This document shows positions 1-5,154 of a DNA stretch of 11,943 bases, one piece after another. Below the pieces are notes generated by a model, which was given only the letters and a program-made list of their open reading frames with translations, made no database searches and was not told where the DNA came from. Position numbers and translations under genes: made by a program. Within the stretch, counting starts at the first letter, position 1. Each line of letters begins with the position of its first letter. Origin of the DNA: DATKXO01 sp035528995 (GTDB lineage Bacteria > Planctomycetota > Phycisphaerae > UBA1845); NCBI GenBank assembly GCA_035528995.1, contig DATKXO010000331.1:1-11943 (forward strand), read 5' to 3'.

Positions 1-1
1 C

Positions 2-379
2 TATTCCAACATCCCCTTCGCCGTGGGATGGGCCGGCGCTAACTTCATCGGCGGACCGTTGTACGATCACCTGTCCGACAAGTTCAAGCTGGCTCGCGAC
101 TACCTGGTTACCGAGTTGGGGCAGGACGCGTCACTCGTCGAGAGCCTGACCAAGAGCGAAGTCATGACGACCCTCACCGAGTCACTGGGCCAGTCCGAGG
201 CGGCCGTCCGGCAGATGCTTTGGCAGCACTACCACCCGCAGAACTTCTGGCTCATCTGCATGGGCATCGGCCTGGCCTCGACACTGGCGATGGTGGGCTA
301 TCACTTCTGGCTCCTGGCCGATGTCCGCAAGCGGGCCGACCTGGGCGGTGAGGACAGCGCTACGAAGTCGGAAGGCTAG
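2..379 (+). CDS. MFS-type transporter, C-terminal part (5' end outside window)
   Basis: The reading frame is open from base 2 to the TAG at 377-379 and has no start inside the window, so this is the last ~125 residues of a longer protein. It begins in a Gly-rich membrane stretch (VGWAGANFIGGPLYDHLSDK) like the end of a late helix and cytoplasmic loop of a major facilitator or POT-like carrier. A soluble stretch of ~50 residues rich in Thr, Ser and Glu follows. Near the end is one clear transmembrane helix, starting at NFWLICMGIGLASTLAMVGY, and then a charged tail. The substrate cannot be told from this part. It is convergent with the next gene and shares its stop region. MFS is the best guess; another polytopic carrier is possible. 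Confidence 0.6.
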   Translation, partial: YSNIPFAVGWAGANFIGGPLYDHLSDKFKLARDYLVTELGQDASLVESLTKSEVMTTLTESLGQSEAAVRQMLWQHYHPQNFWLICMGIGLASTLAMVGYHFWLLADVRKRADLGGEDSATKSEG

Positions 380-1395
380 CTGACCCGCGGCAAAGCCAGT
401 TCGAGCAAGCACCGATGGTCGGCGTCGGCGACGACGACGGCCCGCAGCGCCCCGTCGGTGACGGGCAGGGCGTCCACTGGCAGCGCACCGACGGCCACCG
501 CGGTCGAATCCGACGGATCCACCAGCGGCAGCTCGCGACCTGCGGCGGCACCGATCGCGGCCGCCACCGCGGCCGCACCCGCCGCGGCGAAACAGCGGCC
601 CGTCCAGTGCTCGATCAGGATCGCCCCACCCAGGCGCAATCCCGCGACGGAGACAACGGCCCCGGCCGGGTTGGGTGGTGCGCCACCGGCGGCCTGCCCC
701 TGCTGCGGCCGGGTCACGACTGCCAGCGGCGTGACACCGCGCGCCGCCGCCCGGTCATACTTTTCCATAACGAAGAAGCAGGCCCCCTCGCTGAAAGTTG
801 CATCCGGCTCGGCGAATCCCAGGGTCAGTTCCTTCGACAGGGTCTCGGTCCCGCCGGCGAAGACCACGTCGGCGGCCCCGCCGGCCAGCAGGCTGGCGCC
901 CTCGACGATCGCGTCCAGTCCCGACGCGGACCCGCACGACAGCGTCGCGTTCGGGCCGCGGATGAGGTACGCCCGGGCCAGGGCCCCGGCGATGTAGTTG
1001 CCCACCGTCTGCGGAAAGTGGATCGGGCTGACGAAGCGCGGCGACTGCTGGCGAACCTCGTTGGCGAATTCGATCATGCCCAACTGCCCCGCCAAAGCGC
1101 ATCCCAACACCAAGCCAACGCGCTCCGGCTCCAATGAACCGGGCTCGAGCGACGCCTGGCGACGGGCATGTTCCAGGGCGGCCGCGGTCAGCCAGGCGCC
1201 CTTGTCGCGCTTCAGCTCCCTGGCCAGATCGGGGTAATCGTCGAGCCGCTCATCGGGCACGGCCCAGTATGGCGCTTCCGGCGAAGGTGCGAACCGCGCC
1301 GCCGGGGCGCCGGTCAAAACGTCGGCGATGGAGCCGGCCGCGAACGCTGTGACCCACCCACAACCGGTCAGCACGATCGAGTCATCCGTGTACAC
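376..1395 (-). CDS. Degenerate beta-ketoacyl-synthase-like protein (thiolase fold)
   Basis: This is a thiolase-fold protein of the KAS I/II (FabF) type, 339 residues against about 410 for the family. The N-terminus has the typical I-V-L-T-G-x-G-x-V-T. The nucleophile loop reads G-P-N-A-T-L-S-C-G-S-A-S-G; aligned without gaps to FabF, Ser156 stands where the catalytic Cys should be. The block with the HGTxT histidine is missing. The second histidine motif (TGH-x-x-GAAG) reads T-G-R-C-F-A-A-A-G, so that His is Arg. All three condensing residues are therefore lost. It may be a chain-length-factor-like partner or a Ser acyltransferase. An upstream TTG at 1422 is possible, but GTG at 1395 has AAGGGGG eight bases before it and fits the family N-terminus. 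No fatty-acid or polyketide gene lies beside it. Confidence 0.75.
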   Translation of the reverse strand: MYTDDSIVLTGCGWVTAFAAGSIADVLTGAPAARFAPSPEAPYWAVPDERLDDYPDLARELKRDKGAWLTAAALEHARRQASLEPGSLEPERVGLVLGCALAGQLGMIEFANEVRQQSPRFVSPIHFPQTVGNYIAGALARAYLIRGPNATLSCGSASGLDAIVEGASLLAGGAADVVFAGGTETLSKELTLGFAEPDATFSEGACFFVMEKYDRAAARGVTPLAVVTRPQQGQAAGGAPPNPAGAVVSVAGLRLGGAILIEHWTGRCFAAAGAAAVAAAIGAAAGRELPLVDPSDSTAVAVGALPVDALPVTDGALRAVVVADADHRCLLELALPRVS

Positions 1396-1403
1396 GGTCA
1401 CGA

Positions 1404-1410
1404 CCCCCTT
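1404..1410 (-). promoter_or_regulatory. Ribosome binding site deciding the GTG start at 1395
   Basis: On the minus strand AAGGGGG ends eight bases before GTG 1395, and only two bases before an alternative in-frame GTG at 1401. This favours 1395 over both 1401 and the upstream TTG at 1422. Confidence 0.45.
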
Positions 1411-1487
1411 CCGTTCGTACAACGATGGGCCCGCCTCGCCGCTCGAAGCCCGCGTCCAATCCGCTGTCCCACAACGACGTGCGGCTG

Positions 1488-1520
1488 ACTATAAGGCTGC
1501 ACGCAGGGGGCGGTTGTCAA
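1488..1520 (-). promoter_or_regulatory. Candidate promoter for the KAS-like gene
   Basis: On the minus strand there is a perfect TTGACA (1520-1515) followed by TATAGT (1493-1488). The 21-base spacer is longer than the sigma-70 optimum of 17. An overlapping CCTTAT would give an 18-base spacer. The start site would lie ~85 bases before GTG 1395. Apart from this element, 1423-1690 also holds a 10-base GC palindrome (1615-1624) and the upstream region of the lipoprotein gene. Confidence 0.4.
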
Positions 1521-1675
1521 GTGCCGTGTTTCGCAGTGGCCCCGGAAGCACGTGCGACCCGCAGTGGCGCCGCGGCCGGTGCCGGTGCCGCATTCGGGAT
1601 TTTTTGCTGGCTTTCCCCGCGGGGCGGCTCTAACCTGCGCCCCGGTAGCGAGTGGACAAGTCCTTTTTCGAGCAT

Positions 1676-1683
1676 AAAGGAGG
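1676..1683 (+). promoter_or_regulatory. Strong ribosome binding site of the lipoprotein gene
   Basis: AAAGGAGG lies seven bases before ATG 1691. It selects that ATG over an in-frame ATG at 1652 and gives a protein beginning directly with a lipoprotein signal peptide. Confidence 0.8.
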
Positions 1684-1690
1684 CGCACCC

Positions 1691-2260
1691 ATGAATATCG
1701 CACGGAGGTTTGCGCCGTCGGCCCTGATCGGGGTCGCGGTTCTGATGGCGGGCTGTGCCGCACCGATCATCGACTTCTCCCAGATCGAACGCCCGACCCG
1801 ACCGGCGGAACTGGAGGCCTACAACGTCTTCGAAGGGCAATGGAACTGGGAAGCGGAAGTGGTCAACGCCGAGGGCGAGGACAAGACCTGGACCGGCGAG
1901 GCCAGTTGGCGCTGGACGTTGGACAACCGTTGGCTCCACGGCCTGATGTCGGCCAAAACCAAGAACGCCGAGTTCGAGGCCGCCGGCGTCTGGGGCTGGA
2001 ACCCGCAGAAGAAGCATTACGTCTGGTGGATGTTCAACAACTGGGGCTACCCGCAGGAGGGCACCGCCAAATACGACGAGGCAAACAAGGCCTGGTCCAT
2101 GAACTACACCGCCGTCGGGCTCGACGGCACGACCAGCTACGGCTGGTACTGGATGAAGGCCCTGGACGACGACACCCTGGAATGGAAGATGATCGAGTGG
2201 GCCGACGCGCTCCACATGGCGCAGAAGCTGGAGATGACCGGGACGTACAAACGAAAATAG
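1691..2260 (+). CDS. Small lipoprotein, DUF1579-like beta-rich domain
   Basis: This 189-residue exported lipoprotein starts with a type II signal peptide: Arg-Arg at residues 5-6, a hydrophobic run, and the lipobox L-M-A-G-C, with Cys acylated after cleavage. The mature part has many aromatic residues in alternating strands (FEGQWNWEAEV, ASWRWTLDNRWLHG, KKHYVWWMFNNWGYPQEGT, TTSYGWYWMKALDDDTLEWK). That order, with G-x-W at the start, W-x-L-D-N-R-W-L and a closing E-M-T-G-T-Y, resembles DUF1579-type lipocalin-like beta-barrels. Members are widespread and have no settled function. The likely place is the membrane-anchored periplasmic face. It appears to be a single-gene unit with a terminator downstream. 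The lipoprotein call is firm; the family call is tentative. Confidence 0.75.
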   Translation: MNIARRFAPSALIGVAVLMAGCAAPIIDFSQIERPTRPAELEAYNVFEGQWNWEAEVVNAEGEDKTWTGEASWRWTLDNRWLHGLMSAKTKNAEFEAAGVWGWNPQKKHYVWWMFNNWGYPQEGTAKYDEANKAWSMNYTAVGLDGTTSYGWYWMKALDDDTLEWKMIEWADALHMAQKLEMTGTYKRK

Positions 2261-2269
2261 AACGCCGCG

Positions 2270-2293
2270 CGGCACGCCCAACGGCGCGTGCCG
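2270..2293 (+). terminator. Stem-loop just after the lipoprotein stop codon
   Basis: CGGCACGC and GCGTGCCG form a perfect 8-base-pair stem with an 8-base loop, starting 10 bases after the stop. There is no T-tract, so it may be a 3' stabilising or attenuating hairpin rather than a full terminator. Confidence 0.3.
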
Positions 2294-2374
2294 TAGCGTA
2301 TCGTGCGTCCAACGCTCGACATTTGACCACCGGTGCTTCGTCTGCCGCACTCGACCCTTGCGCCTGATGTACAA

Positions 2375-2400
2375 AGCCCCGGCCGAACTCGGTCGGGGCT
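2375..2400 (+). terminator. Rho-independent-like terminator of the lipoprotein gene
   Basis: AGCCCCGGCCGA pairs with TCGGTCGGGGCT (11 Watson-Crick pairs and one G-T), leaving a very small loop. The stem follows ACAA and is followed by CTCCTTTG, a weak pyrimidine tract. It lies between the lipoprotein stop and the start of the Nudix gene. Confidence 0.6.
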
Positions 2401-2423
2401 CTCCTTTGCGCTGCAATCCGGCA

Positions 2424-2429
2424 TATACT
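2424..2429 (+). promoter_or_regulatory. Candidate -10 box for the Nudix gene
   Basis: TATACT (5 of 6 to TATAAT) sits just after the terminator and 51 bases before ATG 2481. No convincing -35 box is seen at 17 bases. Confidence 0.25.
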
Positions 2430-2480
2430 CGGCAGGCAGACGTAGCGTTGCCGAGTGCGTCGCGGTATCGTGCCGACACG

Positions 2481-3050
2481 ATGCCCGCACCCAACGAGTC
2501 ATCTTCAACGCCGGCGCCGAACACGGTTGTGCTCGTCGACGAAGCCGGCCGCGAACTGGGCACGGCCGACAAGGTCGAGTGCCACCGCGGGCGGGGACGG
2601 CTGCACCGGGCGCTGACCTGTCTGCTGTTCGATGATCAGAGGCGACTGCTGTTCGCCCGCCGGGCGGCCGCCAAGCCGCTGTGGCCGGGGTATTGGGATG
2701 CCACCGTCGCGACGCACCAGGCCCCTGGCGAGCCGGACATCGAGGCCACCTGCCGCCGCGTCCGTCAGGAACTCGCCGCCGACGCCCGCGACGTCATCCG
2801 CCCGACACAGATTCTCTATCACGCCCAGTACAACGAGGACTGGGCCGAGCGCGAGCTGTGCGCCGTTCTCCTGGCCCGGGTGGCCGAGCCCCTGACGCCG
2901 GCGCCTGATGAGATCGACGATCTGACCTGGATCGCCCTCGACGACCTGTCGGCCTTCACAGCCTCCGAGCCGATCGCCCCGTGGTTCCTCCTCGCCTGGC
3001 AGGCGCTCCAGCGGGATCACGCCGACGAACTCAAAAGCTGGCTGGGATGA
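2481..3050 (+). CDS. Nudix protein of the type I isopentenyl-diphosphate isomerase family, lacking the catalytic Cys
   Basis: This 189-residue protein is close in length to E. coli Idi (182). The family layout is clear: V-V-L-V-D-E-A-G-R-E-L-G-T-A-D-K, two metal-binding histidines (His35 and His42, in C-H-x6-L-H-R-A), W-P-G-Y-W at 68-72, His79, the degenerate Nudix helix G-E-P-x6-C-R-R-V-R-Q-E-L at 83-98, and the E-x-E pair (Glu123, Glu125). In Idi, W-T-N-S-V-C-G-H carries the acid Cys67; here it reads W-D-A-T-V-A-T-H, with Ala77 in its place. Cys67 is needed for IPP/DMAPP isomerisation, so the protein may instead be a Nudix hydrolase related to Idi (compare YfcD) on an unknown diphosphate. 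ATG 2481 lacks a good ribosome binding site. Starting earlier would read through the terminator hairpin. Confidence 0.75.
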   Translation: MPAPNESSSTPAPNTVVLVDEAGRELGTADKVECHRGRGRLHRALTCLLFDDQRRLLFARRAAAKPLWPGYWDATVATHQAPGEPDIEATCRRVRQELAADARDVIRPTQILYHAQYNEDWAERELCAVLLARVAEPLTPAPDEIDDLTWIALDDLSAFTASEPIAPWFLLAWQALQRDHADELKSWLG

Positions 3051-3084
3051 CCGGACCGCGGCCCGGTGTCGGCCGGCAACGCCA

Positions 3085-3116
3085 TTGATGACCCGCCCAA
3101 GTAGCGTCATTATAGA
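3085..3116 (+). promoter_or_regulatory. Candidate promoter of the borosin-like cassette
   Basis: TTGATG (3085-3090) and TATAGA (3111-3116) are 20 bases apart. An alternative CATTAT (3108-3113) gives a 17-base spacer. The predicted start is near 3123, ~33 bases before ATG 3156. It lies between the Nudix stop and the precursor start, suggesting the cassette has its own promoter. Confidence 0.4.
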
Positions 3117-3155
3117 CAAGACACGATCGAACCCGGGCACACGAGGATTCACCGA

Positions 3156-3875
3156 ATGACGCGCAAGGCGGCCGCCGACTTCCTGATTCGGACGGTGTTG
3201 GACGAGGCCTTTCGCGAGCTGGCCACGACCGACCCGCAACGCGCCTTCGAGGGTTACGACCTGAGCGAAGAGGAACAGAGTATCCTGCGCGGCCGGGACG
3301 ACCGGCTGCTCGGCCTGCTGGGGCAGGCCGTCGCCCGTCCGGAAGCCGTCGGCGAGCAAGCGGCGAAACAGGAACCGCCTCAACCACACGGCACGCCGCT
3401 CCCCACGCTTCCGGAGGTCAAGCTACTGCTCCGACTGGCTCCCCATGCCGTGCAGCAGCCGGACTCGCTCTCCGAAGTCGCCTACGCGGCCTCTCTGCAT
3501 CCGTGGCCCGGCGACCAGGAGCCAAAGGGGGCCGCCACGGACGGCGCCAATCAGTCCGAGGGAGAGAACACCGCCGCGCAGTCGGAAATCGCATGGGTCA
3601 TCCGCATCTCACCCACAGTCGTCGAGGCGCAGGAGGCCGGGCTGAAGGTGTCCTATGTCGCGTCGATCCACCCGCTGGCGGCGGGCGAGGAAGAAGAGCA
3701 ACCGTCGGCCCAGGCGCCGGTCAGGACGCTGACGAATGCGCCGTGGAATCATCACACCGAATCGTCCGCGGCCAAGGCTGCCGCCAACGCCGTCCTGGCC
3801 GGCGACCCGAGCGAGCGATACCAGAAGCTGCTCGATCTGATCCAGGCCGTGCAGACGGGGGATCATCGTGGTTGA
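3156..3875 (+). CDS. Putative split-borosin precursor: LigA/SonA-like leader plus two tandem core-like modules
   Basis: The protein has 239 residues. Residues 5-57 look like the all-helical LigA/SonA-type leader (borosin binding domain): F-L near the start, then D-E-A-F-R-E-L, T-D-P-Q-R-A-F, G-Y-D-L-S-E-E-E and R-L-L-G-L-L-G. A Pro-rich linker runs to ~85. Two modules follow in ungapped register 57 residues apart, 87-119 and 144-177. They share E-[VI], R-[LI]-[AS]-P, V, and the end motif V-x-Y-x-A-S-[LI]-H-P. An acidic Gly/Asn/Ser spacer separates them. Residues ~178-239 form a tail, Ala-rich and probably helical, ending L-L-D-L-I-Q-A-V-Q. SonA of Shewanella is ~70 residues with one C-terminal core, so the length and duplication are unusual. 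GAGG precedes ATG by nine bases. The methyltransferase gene overlaps the 3' end. The RiPP-precursor role is inference; the modules could instead be folded domains. Confidence 0.7.
   Translation: MTRKAAADFLIRTVLDEAFRELATTDPQRAFEGYDLSEEEQSILRGRDDRLLGLLGQAVARPEAVGEQAAKQEPPQPHGTPLPTLPEVKLLLRLAPHAVQQPDSLSEVAYAASLHPWPGDQEPKGAATDGANQSEGENTAAQSEIAWVIRISPTVVEAQEAGLKVSYVASIHPLAAGEEEEQPSAQAPVRTLTNAPWNHHTESSAAKAAANAVLAGDPSERYQKLLDLIQAVQTGDHRG
3414..3512 (+). repeat. Module 1 of the precursor (residues 87-119)
   Basis: The first of two protein-level repeats. It runs E-V-K-L-L-L-R-L-A-P, then H-A-V, a variable stretch, then E-V-A-Y-A-A-S-L-H-P and a Gly three residues on. Ten of 30 aligned positions are identical to module 2 without gaps, and several more are conservative. 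Confidence 0.75.
3585..3686 (+). repeat. Module 2 of the precursor (residues 144-177)
   Basis: The second repeat lies 171 bases (57 codons) after the first: E-I-A-W-V-I-R-I-S-P, then T-V-V, a variable stretch, then K-V-S-Y-V-A-S-I-H-P. The Ser-Tyr-x-x-Ser-x-His run resembles the methylated core of SonA (SYLVISHG), as recalled. Confidence 0.75.
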
Positions 3876-4686
3876 TATCTACATCGTCGGGCTGGGCGTC
3901 CTGAACGTCGACCACCTCACCCGCGAGACCGAACGCGTGATCCGCGGCTCGAAGGAGGTCCTCTACGTCGATACCGGTGTCGCAACTCGCACCTATCTGG
4001 AAAGCCTCTGCCCGCGGGTGACTTCGCTCTTCGAGACCAGCTACGAAGAGGCCGGGCGTCGGCTGAACGCGTACCACCACATGGCCGCCCGAGTGCTGGA
4101 CGCGGCGCTGGACCATCCGCCGGTCACCTTCGCCATGCACGGGCATCCGATCGTCGGCGTCTACGCGCCGTTTCTCATTCGTGACCTGGCCAGCTTGCTG
4201 TCGCTGGAGGTGCGGGTTCTGCCGGGCATCTCGGCCATGGACTGCCTGTTCGCCGAGCTGATGGTGGACCCCTGCGTGACCGGGATGCAGATGTACGAAG
4301 CGACCGATCTGCTGCTGCGTCGCCGGCCGCTGCGGTCCGACGTGCCCGCTCTGATCTGGCAGATCGGCACCGTGGAGACCACGCTGCACAGCATGCGCGT
4401 CTCCAGGCCGGCCCGTTTCGAGCGGTTGCGAACGCACCTGTTGCGGTTTTACCCTCCCGGCCACGAGGTCACAGCCGCCTTCTCGACACCCCATCCGCTG
4501 ATGCCGTCGACGCTGCACCGTTTCGCCATCCGGGACATCTGCGATCGCGCCCACCTGCTGCACTCGGGGTTCACGCTGTTCATCCCGTCGGCCACCGAGC
4601 GAGCCATCGAGGACCACGACCTCCTCCGCCGGATGGACACCGTCGAGCACCTTCACCAGATCACACGTGAACCACAGGAACGGTAG
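3868..4686 (+). CDS. Borosin-type alpha-N-methyltransferase (tetrapyrrole-methylase fold)
   Basis: A 272-residue SAM-dependent methyltransferase of the tetrapyrrole methylase superfamily. It has the N-terminal V-G-L-G-V at 7-11, G-H-P at 92-94, L-P-G-I-S-A followed by D-C-L-F-A-E-L-M-V-D-P, E-A-T-D-L-L, and L-I-W-Q-I-G-T-V. This order is that of the borosin enzymes (fungal OphMA, bacterial SonM) rather than of cobalamin or siroheme enzymes. Tyr59, Arg65 and Tyr69 reproduce the spacing of OphMA Tyr66, Arg72 and Tyr76, which act in amide deprotonation. The Tyr of the Y-G-H-P motif is His91 here. The GTG start at 3868 lies inside the end of the precursor gene (8-base overlap), with GGGGG six bases upstream, so translation is probably coupled. 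The likely reaction is methyl transfer from SAM to backbone amides of the upstream protein; the substrate is inferred from position and leader type. Confidence 0.8.
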   Translation: MVDIYIVGLGVLNVDHLTRETERVIRGSKEVLYVDTGVATRTYLESLCPRVTSLFETSYEEAGRRLNAYHHMAARVLDAALDHPPVTFAMHGHPIVGVYAPFLIRDLASLLSLEVRVLPGISAMDCLFAELMVDPCVTGMQMYEATDLLLRRRPLRSDVPALIWQIGTVETTLHSMRVSRPARFERLRTHLLRFYPPGHEVTAAFSTPHPLMPSTLHRFAIRDICDRAHLLHSGFTLFIPSATERAIEDHDLLRRMDTVEHLHQITREPQER

Positions 4687-4823
4687 CCCGGTCGCTCGAC
4701 GCACGAGCCCCATACCGACGGTTGCCGTCCAGCCCACACGGCATAAGCCCAGCAGCAGCAGTGCATTACCGAGCGTGACCGCGTTCGCCGCTGTCAGGCA
4801 GCCTGGGCATCGCTCCCGGCAAG

Positions 4824-4852
4824 TCGTCACTCCCGGTGCGAGATGGTATGAT
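4824..4852 (+). promoter_or_regulatory. Candidate promoter upstream of the secreted-protein gene
   Basis: TCGTCA (4 of 6 to TTGACA) and TATGAT (5 of 6 to TATAAT) are 17 bases apart. If used, it would give a ~295-base leader carrying the tandem repeat before ATG 5155. Confidence 0.3.
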
Positions 4853-5033
4853 CCGGCCTTGACGCTCATCTGCGTCGGCTCTGCACGGGGCAGGAACCGC
4901 GGGGATCACGGGCATCCGGGCATTCGGGCCACGTTCCGCTTCCGCGAGGCATCGGCCACAACAGCAATGGCGACCGCAATCACTATCCTCGCAACAACGT
5001 CGGCCGCCGAGTGCGGGGAGTCGTCCGGCGAAA

Positions 5034-5067
5034 TCTCCTGCAAAGGGATGCGGCTCTCCTGCAAAGG
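5034..5067 (+). repeat. Tandem 13-base direct repeat, 21-base period
   Basis: TCTCCTGCAAAGG occurs at 5034-5046 and again at 5055-5067, exactly 21 bases apart, about two helical turns. The second copy continues to CTCCT-GCAA-AGGAG, a 5-pair hairpin with a GNRA-type loop; the first copy forms a weaker version. Both lie ~90-120 bases before ATG 5155. Confidence 0.6.
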
Positions 5068-5139
5068 AGCATGAAGCGTTCATCCGGATAGGATGCGACG
5101 CCGAAGCAGGCTTGGCGGGTTGATCACCAGTATCGGGTC

Positions 5140-5147
5140 AAAGGAGG
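5140..5147 (+). promoter_or_regulatory. Strong ribosome binding site of the secreted-protein gene
   Basis: AAAGGAGG is seven bases before ATG 5155, the same sequence and spacing as at the lipoprotein gene. It fixes the start at a proper signal peptide. Confidence 0.8.
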
Positions 5148-5154
5148 AATCGTC

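Larger units (their letters stand above)
4687..5154. other. Intergenic stretch of ~470 bases, no convincing gene
   Basis: No frame here has a good start, ribosome binding site or recognisable family. It contains a weak GACGG/CCGTC hairpin (4717-4729), a promoter-like pair (4824-4852), a tandem 13-base repeat (5034-5067) and the ribosome binding site of the next gene. A 35-codon frame from ATG 4967 to 5074 has no ribosome binding site; its end reads ISCKG, then LSCKGA, because it crosses the tandem repeat. Confidence 0.5.

Noticed and set aside
2505..3389. A minus-strand frame antisense to the Nudix and precursor genes
   Set aside because: It is Gly/Arg-rich and lacks motifs; the sense strand has two coherent proteins.
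4634..4648. 15-base match TGGACACCGTCGAGC, also at 8403-8417
   Set aside because: A single 15-base match in 12 kb of GC-rich sequence can arise by chance, and the flanks do not match.
3721..4869. A 382-codon minus-strand frame across the methyltransferase, with a hydrophobic patch near its start
   Set aside because: The hydrophobic run is short, the rest is His/Gln/Arg-rich antisense of the methyltransferase, and there is no good start signal.
4766..5083. Minus-strand Cys-rich frame in the intergenic region
   Set aside because: The Cys cluster comes from antisense of repeated GCA and GCC codon-like triplets; there is no ribosome binding site and the frame overlaps a likely promoter.
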